DNA of 64,000 nucleotides from Ferrimonas marina (GTDB lineage: Bacteria > Pseudomonadota > Gammaproteobacteria > Enterobacterales > Shewanellaceae). The stretch lies in the NCBI RefSeq assembly GCF_900129905.1, contig NZ_FQXG01000002.1, positions 434,001 to 498,000 of the forward strand, written 5' to 3'. How positions within the stretch are numbered: position 1 is the first letter of the stretch; every line of letters starts with the position of its first letter. This document shows positions 27,836-36,717 of the stretch, in pieces. The position numbers and the translations under genes were made by a program. A model generated the notes under the pieces. It did no database searches. It was not told the origin of the DNA and saw nothing but the letters and a program-made list of their open reading frames with translations.

Positions 27836-28798
27836 TCAGTCTTCCCACTCCAGCGACATATCGCCGGTGACCGTGGAGGAGCACGCCAGGAAGTAGCCCT
27901 GCTCTATCTCCTCCTCGCTCAGCCCCATGGTGGAGCTGGTCTGCAGCTTGTCCTTCTCACCCTGGCACTTGCAAGAGCCGCACACCCCGGTACGGCAGGC
28001 CGCCAGGATCGGGATACCGCCGGCTTCCAGGCTGTCCAGCACCGTCTGACCCGGTAGGATCGGCAACTCGATGCCATCCACTGCCAGGGTGTGACCGCTG
28101 CTGGTGTCAGCTGAGTCCAGCGCTGAGGTCTGGGTATGGAACGCCTCGCAGTGCACCCGCTCGGCCCCCAGGGACCGGGTCATCGCCTCAGCATCGCTCA
28201 TGTAGCCTTCCGGGCCACAGATCATCACACTGCGTGCCGCCACGTCGGTCACCAACTGGGCCAGCTGTTCACCATCCAGACGCCCCTGCTCAGCGCTGAA
28301 GCGCCAGTGCAGCTGGAATTTGGGGTAACGCTGGGCCAGGAACTCCAGCTCCCGGGCAAACAATCGATGGCTGGCATCGCGGACGCTGAACAGCAGCACG
28401 ACGTCCGCCTCCGGCTCCCGCTGCAGCCGATCCCGCAACATCGAGAACAGTGGCGTGATGCCACAGCCGGCGGCCATCAGCAACCAGGGGCCAGAACCAG
28501 CCTGAGTGCTGGTAAAGTGGCCCGCCGGCGGCAAAGCCTCCAGTTGATCGCCCTGCTTGAGGTGGTCGAGCAGATGGTTGGAGACCCGACCGCCGGGCAC
28601 CCGCTTGATCGCCATCTGCAGGCGCGACTCGCCGGGGACCGAGCTGAGGCTGTAGGCCCGCACTGAGGTGCGCCCCCCGATGGGCACCTTCAAGGAGACA
28701 AACTGGCCCGGCTCGAACGATACCGGGGTGTCGGCCATAAAGGTAAAGCGGGTCACATCGGCGGTTTCAGCGGCGACCCCTACGCAGGTGAGTTGCAT
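27836..28798 (-). CDS. hcr: NADH oxidoreductase HCR, partner of Hcp
   Basis: Hcr passes electrons from NADH to Hcp. The 320-residue protein has an FAD domain of the ferredoxin-NADP reductase type (RAYSLSSVP), a nucleotide domain (LLMAAGCGITPLFSML and MICGPEGYM) and a C-terminal plant-type [2Fe-2S] ferredoxin domain with C-X4-C-X2-C (CRTGVCGSCKC) and a fourth Cys in YFLACSS. ATG 28798 has AAGGAG seven bases upstream; a GTG at 28804 is less likely. It follows hcp on the same strand, but a terminator-like hairpin lies between the two. Confidence 0.93.
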   Translation of the reverse strand: MQLTCVGVAAETADVTRFTFMADTPVSFEPGQFVSLKVPIGGRTSVRAYSLSSVPGESRLQMAIKRVPGGRVSNHLLDHLKQGDQLEALPPAGHFTSTQAGSGPWLLMAAGCGITPLFSMLRDRLQREPEADVVLLFSVRDASHRLFARELEFLAQRYPKFQLHWRFSAEQGRLDGEQLAQLVTDVAARSVMICGPEGYMSDAEAMTRSLGAERVHCEAFHTQTSALDSADTSSGHTLAVDGIELPILPGQTVLDSLEAGGIPILAACRTGVCGSCKCQGEKDKLQTSSTMGLSEEEIEQGYFLACSSTVTGDMSLEWED

Positions 28799-28827
28799 CG
28801 ACACACTCCTTCCGTCATGTCAGCGGG

Positions 28828-28855
28828 AAAAAAAGCCCCGCAGTCTCTGCGGGGC
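28828..28855 (-). terminator. Terminator or attenuator between hcp and hcr
   Basis: On the minus strand GCCCCGCAG and its complement form a 9-base stem with a 3-base loop, followed by TTTTTTT. It is placed between hcp and hcr, so it should lower hcr expression relative to hcp. Confidence 0.8.
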
Positions 28856-28877
28856 AAGGGTGGCGTCCTAGCCGGAC

Positions 28878-30554
28878 TCAAGCGGCGAGCATGTCTGCCA
28901 GGTCCTGCTCAACGGTGGTGATCAGGCGCAGACCAAACTGTTCATTCAGAGCAGCTACCAGGTTGTCGGTGAGGAAGGCCGGTGCAGTGGGTCCAACCCG
29001 GATGTCCTTGATCCCCAGTGCCAGCAGGGTCAGCAGAATGGCGATCGCCTTCTGCTCAAACCAGGACAGCACCAGCGACAGCGGCAGCTCGTTGACACCG
29101 CAGTCAAACGCCTCAGACAGCGCCAGGGCCAGCTGAATGGCGGAGTAGGCGTCGTTGCATTGGCCTACATCGAGGAAGCGCGGCACCCCGTTGATGTCGC
29201 CAAACTCCAGGTCGTTGAACTTAAACTTGCCGCAGGCCAGGGTCAGGATCAGGGTGTCCTTCGGCGCCTGGGCAGCGAACTGGGTGTAGTAGTTACGCTC
29301 GGCCTTATCGCCGTCGCAGCCGCCCAGCAGGAAGAAGTGCTGGATGTTGCCGGCCTTGACCTGGTCGATCACCGCCGGGGCAGCTTCCATCAGGGCGTTG
29401 CGGGCGAAGCCGGTGGTGGTGTAGTGCGGGATCTCGTCGTAGCGGAAGCCCTCGCAGGCCTGGGCGGTGGCGATCACCGCACTGAAGTCGTCGCCTTCCA
29501 GGTGGGTGACGCCGGGCCAGCCCACGATGGAGCGGGTGAACAGGCGATCGCCATAGCCTTCAATACCGCGACCCGGGTTGGGATCGATGAGACAGTTGGA
29601 GGTCATCACAATGGCACCGGGGAAGGCGGCAAACTCCTTCTGCTGGTTTTGCCAGGCGGTGCCGTAGTTGCCCACCAGGTGGGGGTACTTGTGGCCCAGC
29701 TCCGGGTAGGCGTGGGCCGGCAGCATCTCACCATGGGTATAAACGTTGATGCCGGTGCCCTGGGTCTGCTCCAGCAGGTGTTGCAGGTCAATCAGGTCGT
29801 GGCCAGACACCAGGATCGCCTTGCCCGCCACCGGCTTCATGTTGACCTTAACCGGCTTGGGATGACCAAAGCGCTGGGTCTCGCCGCTGTCCAGCAGCTC
29901 CATCACGCCAAAGTTGAGCATGCCGATATCCATGGAGAGCTTGAGCAGCTCGCCCATATCACTGGGGTCTTCCCCCAGGCGCGCCATGATGCGGTGCAGT
30001 TCGCCGTAGAGCTCATCACTTTGCTGACCCAGTACCCGGGCATGCTCCAGGTAGGCTGCCACCCCCTTGAGGCCATACAGGCACAGCAGGCGCAGACCAA
30101 CGATGTCCTCACCGACTTCGGCCAGGCCACGGTTCACCAGGGTCTCCGGCGCCCGGGCCAGCATCTCGGCCTTATCCACGGTCAGGGCAAACTGGGCGGC
30201 ACCCACCGGCTCCACCGGGCTCACGCCCTTCTCCTCACAGGCCTGCAGATAGGCGGCCTTGAGACGATTGCGCAGGGCCATGGCCCGCTCGGTGTAAGCC
30301 ACCAGTCGGTCGGCGTCGAAGTTGACGTTGGTCAGGGTGGAGAAGAAGGCCTGGGGTAGGTAAGTATCCACTTCGCCATCGACGATGCCGTGCTGGCGGG
30401 CCAGATGGGCGTAGGCGCTCACCCCCTGCAGCAGGTAGACCAGCACATCTTGCAGATCGGAGATCTCGGCGGTCTTGCCACACATACCGGTGCTGTAGGC
30501 ACAGCCCTTGGCGACGGGGGTTTGGATGGTTTGCTCACACTGCACACAAAACAT
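28878..30554 (-). CDS. hcp: Hydroxylamine reductase / hybrid cluster protein
   Basis: Hcp reduces nitric oxide to nitrous oxide and hydroxylamine to ammonia, and in E. coli also S-nitrosylates proteins. The 558-residue chain opens MFCVQCEQT, giving Cys at 3, 6, 18 and 25 (C-X2-C-X11-C-X6-C), the [2Fe-2S] pattern of the facultative-anaerobe class. Hybrid-cluster ligands lie downstream, for example [19 protein letters not shown] and GQCNDAYSA. The ATG has AAGGA. Upstream are a likely NsrR site and a likely FNR-type site, in keeping with nitrosative-stress and oxygen control. Confidence 0.97.
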   Translation of the reverse strand: MFCVQCEQTIQTPVAKGCAYSTGMCGKTAEISDLQDVLVYLLQGVSAYAHLARQHGIVDGEVDTYLPQAFFSTLTNVNFDADRLVAYTERAMALRNRLKAAYLQACEEKGVSPVEPVGAAQFALTVDKAEMLARAPETLVNRGLAEVGEDIVGLRLLCLYGLKGVAAYLEHARVLGQQSDELYGELHRIMARLGEDPSDMGELLKLSMDIGMLNFGVMELLDSGETQRFGHPKPVKVNMKPVAGKAILVSGHDLIDLQHLLEQTQGTGINVYTHGEMLPAHAYPELGHKYPHLVGNYGTAWQNQQKEFAAFPGAIVMTSNCLIDPNPGRGIEGYGDRLFTRSIVGWPGVTHLEGDDFSAVIATAQACEGFRYDEIPHYTTTGFARNALMEAAPAVIDQVKAGNIQHFFLLGGCDGDKAERNYYTQFAAQAPKDTLILTLACGKFKFNDLEFGDINGVPRFLDVGQCNDAYSAIQLALALSEAFDCGVNELPLSLVLSWFEQKAIAILLTLLALGIKDIRVGPTAPAFLTDNLVAALNEQFGLRLITTVEQDLADMLAA

Positions 30555-30567
30555 GGCTCAATCCTTA

Positions 30568-30590
30568 AAGTTGCATTTAATGTTCATGTT
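30568..30590 (-). promoter_or_regulatory. NsrR operator of hcp
   Basis: The 23 bases starting AAGTTGCATTTAA match 18 positions of the NsrR palindrome as I recall it. The site lies 14 bases upstream of the hcp start. A weaker second copy may lie at about 30623-30645. Confidence 0.65.
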
Positions 30591-30654
30591 TTGATGGCAG
30601 CATACGATCCTCGCCTGCCCTTTTCATGCATTTATTTTGCAACTTATGATTTCA

Positions 30655-30668
30655 TTGATCCGGATCAC
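30655..30668 (-). promoter_or_regulatory. FNR-type site upstream of hcp
   Basis: TTGATCCGGATCAC differs from the TTGAT-N4-ATCAA consensus at one base and lies about 100 bases upstream of the hcp start. Confidence 0.6.
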
Positions 30669-30754
30669 AAGATAAGCCGCCAGGGTGACCAGGGATTCGC
30701 AAATGGGGTATGGAAACCGTGATGGCGCTTTGCAAACCCAATGGCATGCAGGCA

Positions 30755-30780
30755 CAAAAAAAGCGCCCCGTAGGGCGCTT
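30755..30780 (-). terminator. Terminator after dld
   Basis: On the minus strand AAGCGCCC, a 4-base loop, GGGCGCTT and a T-run end the lactate permease/dehydrogenase transcript. Confidence 0.8.
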
Positions 30781-30800
30781 AATCATTCAGACATCGCTGC

Positions 30801-33650
30801 TTAGTGGCTCTTTGCCTTCGGCTTGGAGGCGCGATCCAGCAGGGTCAGGATGTTGTTGTAGGGGATACCGGAGTAGGTGGTCAGGCCCACCTCACAGGTC
30901 GCAGACACGGAGTAACCGCTGGTGCAACCCTGGTCCTTGGTTTCCTCTTTCAGGTGACGCAGAGCGTGCTCGTTCAGCTCCGGGTGGTTCATGCCCCGGT
31001 TACCGGCCATGCCACAGCAGCCAACCTTCTCAGGTACCACGACTTCGTTGGCACACAGCTCGGCGATGCCGACCAGATCACCGACGATACCCAGCTTACG
31101 ACAGGTACAGGTCGGGTGAACGGCGATCTTGTCTTCGATCTTGCTGATCTCCAGCTTGTCCACCAGGTACTGCATGGCGAACTCTTCCGGACCGAGGATG
31201 TTCAGACGCTTATCGCCCTTGCGCTGTACCCGCTCCATACAGGTGGTGGTCTCCACCACGATGGGGTATTCACCGTTATTGGACACCTCCAGCAGCCACG
31301 CACACAGCTCGTCGGTCTTGGCGTCAGCCTGGTCGTTGTGACCATTGGACTCCCACGGCTGACCACAGCACAGACCCTTGGGCTTGTGACCGCTCACCAT
31401 CTCCACCCCGGCTTTCTCAAACAGGGACTTCACTGCGACCGGCGCGGACGGCTGGTCCTTAGCCTTCGGCGAGTTACCGAACATGCTGTGAACACAGGCC
31501 GGGAAGTACACCACCTTGGTGTCACCCTCGGTGCGCAGCTCCGGCAGCGCCTTGGCGCGGCTCGGCATGCCTTCGCTCCACTGCGGCACCGGCATACCCA
31601 GCGGCAGTTTACGGGCAACCTTGGTCACCGCAGTCAGGCCTTTGTCGCCAATCACCGCACGGGCCACATCGGTCGCGCCCAGGGCAAAGCGTGCCACCGG
31701 CTCCAGGGTGCCGAACTTCTCGGCGGTGAACTTGGCCAGCTTCTTCTCGCCGTCGGTGGCGATCTCGGCACGTACCGCTTTCACGTACTTACCGGTGTCG
31801 ATACCCATCGGACAGCCGCTCTGACACAGGCCATCACCGGCACAGGTCTCCAATGCGAAGTAGGGGTACTGCTTCTTCAGATCCGCCAGTACTTCCGGCT
31901 CCTGGCCGGTGGTTTCCAGGGTCTTCATCACCCGGGCAACGGCGGTGCGCTGACGCGGAGACAGGGTCAGACCGTGGGCCACACAGTGCTGCTCACAGAA
32001 GCCACACTCGATGCACTTGTCGACGATGTCGTGGATCTTCGGCAGCGGCTTGAAGCCTTCCGCGTGACAGTTCGGGTCGTCGTTGATGATCACGCCCGGG
32101 TTGAGGATCCCGGCCGGGTCCATCACCTGCTTGACGCGGTTCATCAGGGCGTAGATCTCGCTGCCCCACTCCTTCTCAACGAAGGAGGCCATACCGAAGC
32201 CGGTACCGTGCTCCGCCTTGAGGGAGCCGTCGTACTTCACCGCCACCAGCTCCACCATCTCCTGCATGAAGCGGTCGAAGCGATCGATCTCTTCCTGGGT
32301 GCCGAAGTTCTGGGAGAAGATAACGTGGTAGTTGCCTTCCAGCGCGTGGCCGTAGATCACCGCGTCGCTGTAGCCGTGGGCGAAGGAGAGCGCCTGCAGA
32401 TCCAGGGTCGCCTGGGGCAGTACCTCGATGGGGAAGGCCACGTCCTCGATCACGCAGGAGGTGCCCGCCGGACGCATGGAACCAGCCAGCGGGAAGACCG
32501 CCTTACGGATCGCCCACATGTTGGTGATCTCAGCGGTGTCCTGGGTGAACTCCACCTCACGGTAGAGGCCGTGCTTAGCCATGATGCCGCTCATCTTGGC
32601 GATGTTGGCCTCAACCTGCTCCTGGCTCATGCCGAAGGTTTCGAACAGTACCGCGGTGACGTCCTTATGGATGTCCGCCAGGAACTCCGGGGTCTGGTAC
32701 TTGGAAGCCGCAACGGCCTTCAGGGCGAAGTTGTCCAGCAGCTCAGCGGCGTTGGTCTCGTCAAAGGCGTCCTGACGCAGTTCAACGATCGCCTCACAGG
32801 CGCCCTTGAGGGAGTCGAAGTACACCATGGCGGAGGCGGAGTGGGTCGGCTTGACCACGCTCTTCATGGTTACCTCGGACAGGAAGCCCAGGGTACCCTC
32901 GGAGCCCACCATCAGGCGCAGCAGGATGTCGAACGGATCGCTGTAATCCACAAAGGAGTTCATGCCGAAGCCGGTCACGTTCTTGATGGAGTACTTGCGC
33001 TTGATGCGGGCCACCATGGCTTCGTCCGCCATGATGGTGTCACGGATCTCGGCCAGACCTTCCAGCACCTCGGGGCGCTTCATCGCAAACTGCTTACGGC
33101 TCTCTTCGCAGCCGGTATCCAGCACGGTGCCGTCGGCCAGGATGATGCGGGCAGAGTCGATCAGGCGGTAGGAGTTGTGGTGGGTACCACAGTTCATGCC
33201 GGAGGCGTTGTTAGCCACGATACCGCCGACCATGGCGGAGGTGATGGTGGCCGGGTCCGGGCCGAACTTCCAGCCCAGCGGGGCCAGGATCTGGTTGACC
33301 TTGGCGCCGATCACGCCAGGCTGCAGCTTGATGCGGGCACCGTCATCCAGCACTTCGTAGTCGGTCCAGTGCTGGCCGGCTACCATCAAAACGGAGTCGG
33401 ACAGGGCCTGACCACACAGCGCGGTACCAGCGGCACGGAAGGTCACCGGGGTCTTGGCTTCGTGACACAGGGTCAGGGCGTTGGCCACTTCCGCTTCGTT
33501 CTCCGGGTGCAGTACCACCTGGGGGCGCTTCTGGTAGAAGGAGGCGTCGGTACCCCAAGCCACGCGGCGCAGGTTATCGGTGTAGACGCGGTCTTGGTGC
33601 AGGGCCAGGGACAGCTTGTCCGCCAGCACGGAAAGGTTTGCTTGCAACAT
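30801..33650 (-). CDS. dld: FAD- and Fe-S-dependent D-lactate dehydrogenase (Dld-II type)
   Basis: This respiratory enzyme oxidises D-lactate to pyruvate and passes electrons to quinone. The 949-residue chain joins an FAD-binding GlcD-type domain (PQVVLHPENEAEVANAL, GPDPATITSAMVGGIVANNASGMNCGT), a ferredoxin part with two clusters (CIECGFCEQHCVAHG and CAGDGLCQSGCPMG) and two CCG domains (GLCCGQPW, GCCGMAG). This is the plan of Shewanella oneidensis Dld-II, and the neighbours (lldP, lldEFG) are the same. It is read from the lldP operon, 76 bases after lldP. The start ATG has AGGAAG nine bases upstream. Confidence 0.92.
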   Translation of the reverse strand: MLQANLSVLADKLSLALHQDRVYTDNLRRVAWGTDASFYQKRPQVVLHPENEAEVANALTLCHEAKTPVTFRAAGTALCGQALSDSVLMVAGQHWTDYEVLDDGARIKLQPGVIGAKVNQILAPLGWKFGPDPATITSAMVGGIVANNASGMNCGTHHNSYRLIDSARIILADGTVLDTGCEESRKQFAMKRPEVLEGLAEIRDTIMADEAMVARIKRKYSIKNVTGFGMNSFVDYSDPFDILLRLMVGSEGTLGFLSEVTMKSVVKPTHSASAMVYFDSLKGACEAIVELRQDAFDETNAAELLDNFALKAVAASKYQTPEFLADIHKDVTAVLFETFGMSQEQVEANIAKMSGIMAKHGLYREVEFTQDTAEITNMWAIRKAVFPLAGSMRPAGTSCVIEDVAFPIEVLPQATLDLQALSFAHGYSDAVIYGHALEGNYHVIFSQNFGTQEEIDRFDRFMQEMVELVAVKYDGSLKAEHGTGFGMASFVEKEWGSEIYALMNRVKQVMDPAGILNPGVIINDDPNCHAEGFKPLPKIHDIVDKCIECGFCEQHCVAHGLTLSPRQRTAVARVMKTLETTGQEPEVLADLKKQYPYFALETCAGDGLCQSGCPMGIDTGKYVKAVRAEIATDGEKKLAKFTAEKFGTLEPVARFALGATDVARAVIGDKGLTAVTKVARKLPLGMPVPQWSEGMPSRAKALPELRTEGDTKVVYFPACVHSMFGNSPKAKDQPSAPVAVKSLFEKAGVEMVSGHKPKGLCCGQPWESNGHNDQADAKTDELCAWLLEVSNNGEYPIVVETTTCMERVQRKGDKRLNILGPEEFAMQYLVDKLEISKIEDKIAVHPTCTCRKLGIVGDLVGIAELCANEVVVPEKVGCCGMAGNRGMNHPELNEHALRHLKEETKDQGCTSGYSVSATCEVGLTTYSGIPYNNILTLLDRASKPKAKSH

Positions 33651-33726
33651 AATTCAGTACTTCCTATGTCAAAACAGCAAAAGCCAGGGGCTCTCGCCCC
33701 CAGCTCAAAGTCTTACAAGTGGTGGT

Positions 33727-35403
33727 TTACAAACCGCCCCAGATAAAGGCGATGGTGCCTGCGACCATGGCGTAACCCAGCGCTACCGGCAGGGTCTTAC
33801 GGATGATCTCAGACTCGCGGCCGGCCATGCCTACCACGGTGGCAGCCGCCACAACGTTCATCACACACATCATGTTACCGGCGTTAGCACCGATACCCTG
33901 CAGAGCCAGCGCCAGGGCGTGGTTCATGCCGATGTTGTCCGCTACGCCGTATTGCAGGCCGGAGAACATCATGTTGGAGAAGGTCGCGGAGCCGGACAGG
34001 AAGGCACCGAAGATCCCCACTACCGGCGCCATCCAGGCCCAAACGGCGCCCATGGAGTTGGCCAGCAGTTCCGCCAGCTGAGTCGGCATGGAAGCCAGGC
34101 CCAGGCTGTTTTCGCCGGAGTTGAGGAAGATCTTCACCATAGGTACGGACGCACCCAGGGAGATGATGGTCGGTACCATGGACTTGCAGGAGGTGGTGAA
34201 GCTGTTCTTAAAGGCTACCGGCTTCATCTTGAAGATGAAGAAACCCAGGATACAGACAGTCACGAAGAAGGCGCCCGGGGCGTACAGGGTTTGGAAACCC
34301 CAACCCAGGTTGGTACCCATGATGCCAGAACCGCCGATGTTGAAGCTCAGCAGGAAGGACTTCAGCGGCGCCACGGTACGGGACAGCACCAGCAGAGCGG
34401 CCATCACCAGGTAAGGGGCCCAGGCAGCCACTTGGGAGATCTCGTTCTTGGTGGCGGCAGCACCGACGGATTGCGGCTGGCCAGCAACCGGGGCTTCGGT
34501 CTTGACGTCGTCGCTCTGGGCGAAGTCATTCCAGGGCTGCGCCGGCAACAGGAAGCCTTTCTTGGCGGCCGGGATAACGATGGCCATGCCGATCAGGGCA
34601 CCAATCACGGAGGGGAACTCCGGACCGGCGATGTAGTTGATGGCCCAGGCCGGGATGGTAAAGGCCAGACCTGCGAACAGAGCAAACTTCCAGATCGCCA
34701 GACCTTCAGCGAAGGACTTGTTGCGGCCGAAGAAGCCGGTCAGTACCGCCACCAGCACCAGCGGGATCAGCGAGCCGGTCACCAGGTCAATGGTGATCAT
34801 GTGCAGGGCGATAAAGCGGGCGTAGTCAGCGAAGCTGCCACCGTGCTCGGCGATCTGGGCAGCGGCCATGGAGACACCGCCTTCCATCAGGCCTTGCTCC
34901 ATACCGAACAGCACCGGCAGACCAATAGCACCGAAGGACACGGAGGTGGAGTCGGCGATCAGCGCTACCACAGCGGCGGCGATCGGCGGCACACCCAGCA
35001 GCACCAGCAGCGGCGCACCGATGGCGGCCGGAGTACCGAAGCCGGCAGAACCTTCAATGAAGGAGCCGAACAGCCAGCAGATGATGATCACCTGAACCCG
35101 GGCATCCGCACTGATGTTGGTGAAGCCGGCACGGATGGTGTCCATGGCGCCGGAGTTCTTCAGGGTATTCAGCAGGAAGATCGCACCAAAGATGATGCTC
35201 AGAGGGGTAATGGCAGAGTAGAAGCCTTCCACGATGGAAGCCATCAGGTAGGTGCCATCCATCTCCCAGACGAAGAGAGCGACCAGGCCGGTCAGAACAG
35301 CGGAGATGGGCATGGCACGGGAAGCTGGCATGCGCATCAGAACCAGGAACACCAGTACGGAAATAACCGGCGTCAAGGTGGCAAGAGTTTGAATAAATGT
35401 CAC
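33727..35403 (-). CDS. lldP: L-lactate/D-lactate permease
   Basis: LldP imports lactate with protons. The 558-residue protein has about 13 membrane helices with the family's glycine- and proline-rich loops (EGSAGFGTPAAIGAPLLV, SGSATFSNMMFS). I start it at GTG 35403 (MTFIQTLATLTPVISVL), with GAGG eight bases upstream; a TTG start eight codons earlier lacks this. It leads an operon with dld. The 741-base region upstream is unusually AT-rich and carries CRP-like and palindromic sites, so carbon and oxygen control is likely. Confidence 0.94.
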   Translation of the reverse strand: MTFIQTLATLTPVISVLVFLVLMRMPASRAMPISAVLTGLVALFVWEMDGTYLMASIVEGFYSAITPLSIIFGAIFLLNTLKNSGAMDTIRAGFTNISADARVQVIIICWLFGSFIEGSAGFGTPAAIGAPLLVLLGVPPIAAAVVALIADSTSVSFGAIGLPVLFGMEQGLMEGGVSMAAAQIAEHGGSFADYARFIALHMITIDLVTGSLIPLVLVAVLTGFFGRNKSFAEGLAIWKFALFAGLAFTIPAWAINYIAGPEFPSVIGALIGMAIVIPAAKKGFLLPAQPWNDFAQSDDVKTEAPVAGQPQSVGAAATKNEISQVAAWAPYLVMAALLVLSRTVAPLKSFLLSFNIGGSGIMGTNLGWGFQTLYAPGAFFVTVCILGFFIFKMKPVAFKNSFTTSCKSMVPTIISLGASVPMVKIFLNSGENSLGLASMPTQLAELLANSMGAVWAWMAPVVGIFGAFLSGSATFSNMMFSGLQYGVADNIGMNHALALALQGIGANAGNMMCVMNVVAAATVVGMAGRESEIIRKTLPVALGYAMVAGTIAFIWGGL

Positions 35404-35535
35404 GGGCAGTACCTCAGGGTCATCCAAGACGTTGTCAAATATCCTAGTATGAATTTCGTTGCGCGCTCTGAATTATAGATTTGATATTAAGGCGCGCAGC
35501 CGTGGAATATTCTTTGCGAATAACAGAGACAAAAC

Positions 35536-35551
35536 CGTGATCTACATCAAT
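35536..35551 (-). promoter_or_regulatory. CRP- or FNR-like site upstream of lldP
   Basis: CGTGATCTACATCAAT contains GTGA-N6-TCA (CRP-like) and GTGAT-N4-ATCAA (FNR-like, one mismatch), so which regulator binds cannot be decided from sequence. Confidence 0.5.
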
Positions 35552-35723
35552 CGTGCCAACTTGTTATGGACTTTCAGCCGGTCCTGATACGCCTTGTCAC
35601 ACCCGGGGCAAAAGGTGGGACCACCATCACAAAACCCCTCGGTTAGCTGTCAAAGAAAAACAACTCGATCGGTTGAAAAAAGGCTGGCCCCTGAAAGAAT
35701 AAATCACATAAAATCAATTACTT

Positions 35724-35747
35724 AAGTGACATTTGGCATACTCACTT
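35724..35747. promoter_or_regulatory. Perfect inverted repeat AAGTGA-N12-TCACTT
   Basis: A two-fold symmetric site about 320 bases upstream of lldP; no regulator is assigned. Confidence 0.35.
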
Positions 35748-36101
35748 CGAGCAATTCTTCGTCATAAATCGCTGTATCTTGCTTTAGTTCCAAAATGTGA
35801 AGTTGCGCAGGTAAAAAGCGAGGTCGGACTGAACACCTCAGAATGGCGGGATTTGCCGTAATAAAAGGGTCATTAAATTATCACTGGACCATTTTGTCCC
35901 AAGCCACCCTGCCAATTTGTCGCAAAAAGACAGGTAAATCCAGCCACTTGAACTAATTCTCATTTCCATGCGGCAATATTATGTAATTCAATTACAGAAC
36001 CAGGGTCAATATGAAAGGATTTGATTAATTTAAGACTGAATCATCCACAAATATTTCCGGATATAAGCGGATAAACAATAGCCTATTAATTATCAGGTCA
36101 T

Positions 36102-36130
36102 AAAAAAGGCACCCCGAGGGGTGCCTTTTT
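36102..36130. terminator. Terminator after lldG
   Basis: AAAAAAGGCACCCC and GGGGTGCCTTTTT form a strong bidirectional hairpin, 15 bases beyond the lldG stop. Confidence 0.9.
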
Positions 36131-36144
36131 CAAAATTGCCATTG

Positions 36145-36717
36145 TTAGCCCAGCAGGAAAACCGTCATGGAGCTGGCACCGTGGGCACCGATCACCAGTG
36201 CCTGTTCGATGTCTGCGGTCTTCGACGGACCGGCGATAAACACGCCATGTTCGCCCCGGGCCATGTCGATGGCCGGCACCGCCTGATGCATGGTGGCAAA
36301 GATATCCCCCGCCTTGACCACCACCGCCAGGTGCTCGGTAATGTAGGGCGCGGCCCGGTGGCCCATGGCCCCCTGCTCGATAAACACCGCGCCATTTTCC
36401 GCTACGGCAAAATCGGCCCGGATCAGGGTGTGATCCACATTGCGCAAGGCATGGGGGCTATCATCCAGCGGGCGATTGCCGTTGAGCCCGTCCACCAGGC
36501 TCATCACCTGTTCACCGTTCTCCACCTTGGCGTCCAGGTAGGCCTGGATCGCGTCGGTGCTGGTGACGGGGATCAACTGACCGCCAACCTTCTCAACAGA
36601 GGCCGCCAGGAGTTCCGCCAGATCCCCCTCCAGTTCCGGCGCCAGGATCTCCGGCATCGGCTGGTTGGGCAGATTCAGTTCAGCCAGATTGGCCAGGATT
36701 GCTGCACGACTGGACAT
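36145..36717 (-). CDS. lldG: L-lactate dehydrogenase complex protein LldG (LutC)
   Basis: The third subunit of the L-lactate oxidising LldEFG (LutABC) complex is a 190-residue LUD (DUF162) protein with SVEKVGGQLIPV, ENGAVFIEQGAMGHRAAPYITEHLAVVV and the end HGASSMTVFLLG. The ATG at 36717 overlaps the last base of the lldF stop (TGATG), so the genes are coupled; earlier in-frame starts inside lldF are rejected. A terminator follows. Confidence 0.94.
   Translation of the reverse strand: MSSRAAILANLAELNLPNQPMPEILAPELEGDLAELLAASVEKVGGQLIPVTSTDAIQAYLDAKVENGEQVMSLVDGLNGNRPLDDSPHALRNVDHTLIRADFAVAENGAVFIEQGAMGHRAAPYITEHLAVVVKAGDIFATMHQAVPAIDMARGEHGVFIAGPSKTADIEQALVIGAHGASSMTVFLLG

Larger units (their letters stand above)
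35404..36101. other. Long AT-rich regulatory region upstream of lldP
   Basis: No protein gene is supported; all frames are stop-rich. The base composition is visibly much more AT-rich than the coding DNA around it, most of all from about 35940 to 36100. It holds a 7-base inverted repeat at 35460-35498 (TGCGCGC and complement), a CRP/FNR-like site, a GGTGGGACC core at 35614 resembling an LldR/PdhR half and a 6-base repeat at 35724. It separates lldP-dld from lldEFG. Confidence 0.6.

Noticed and set aside
30804-33746. A 980-codon open frame opposite dld
   Set aside because: Same GC-bias effect; the translation is rich in His, Gln and Val with no motif, and dld is a clear homologue.
33616-35478. 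A 620-codon open frame opposite lldP
   Set aside because: Low-complexity translation (His, Gln, Gly) mirroring a membrane-protein gene; no ribosome site of note.
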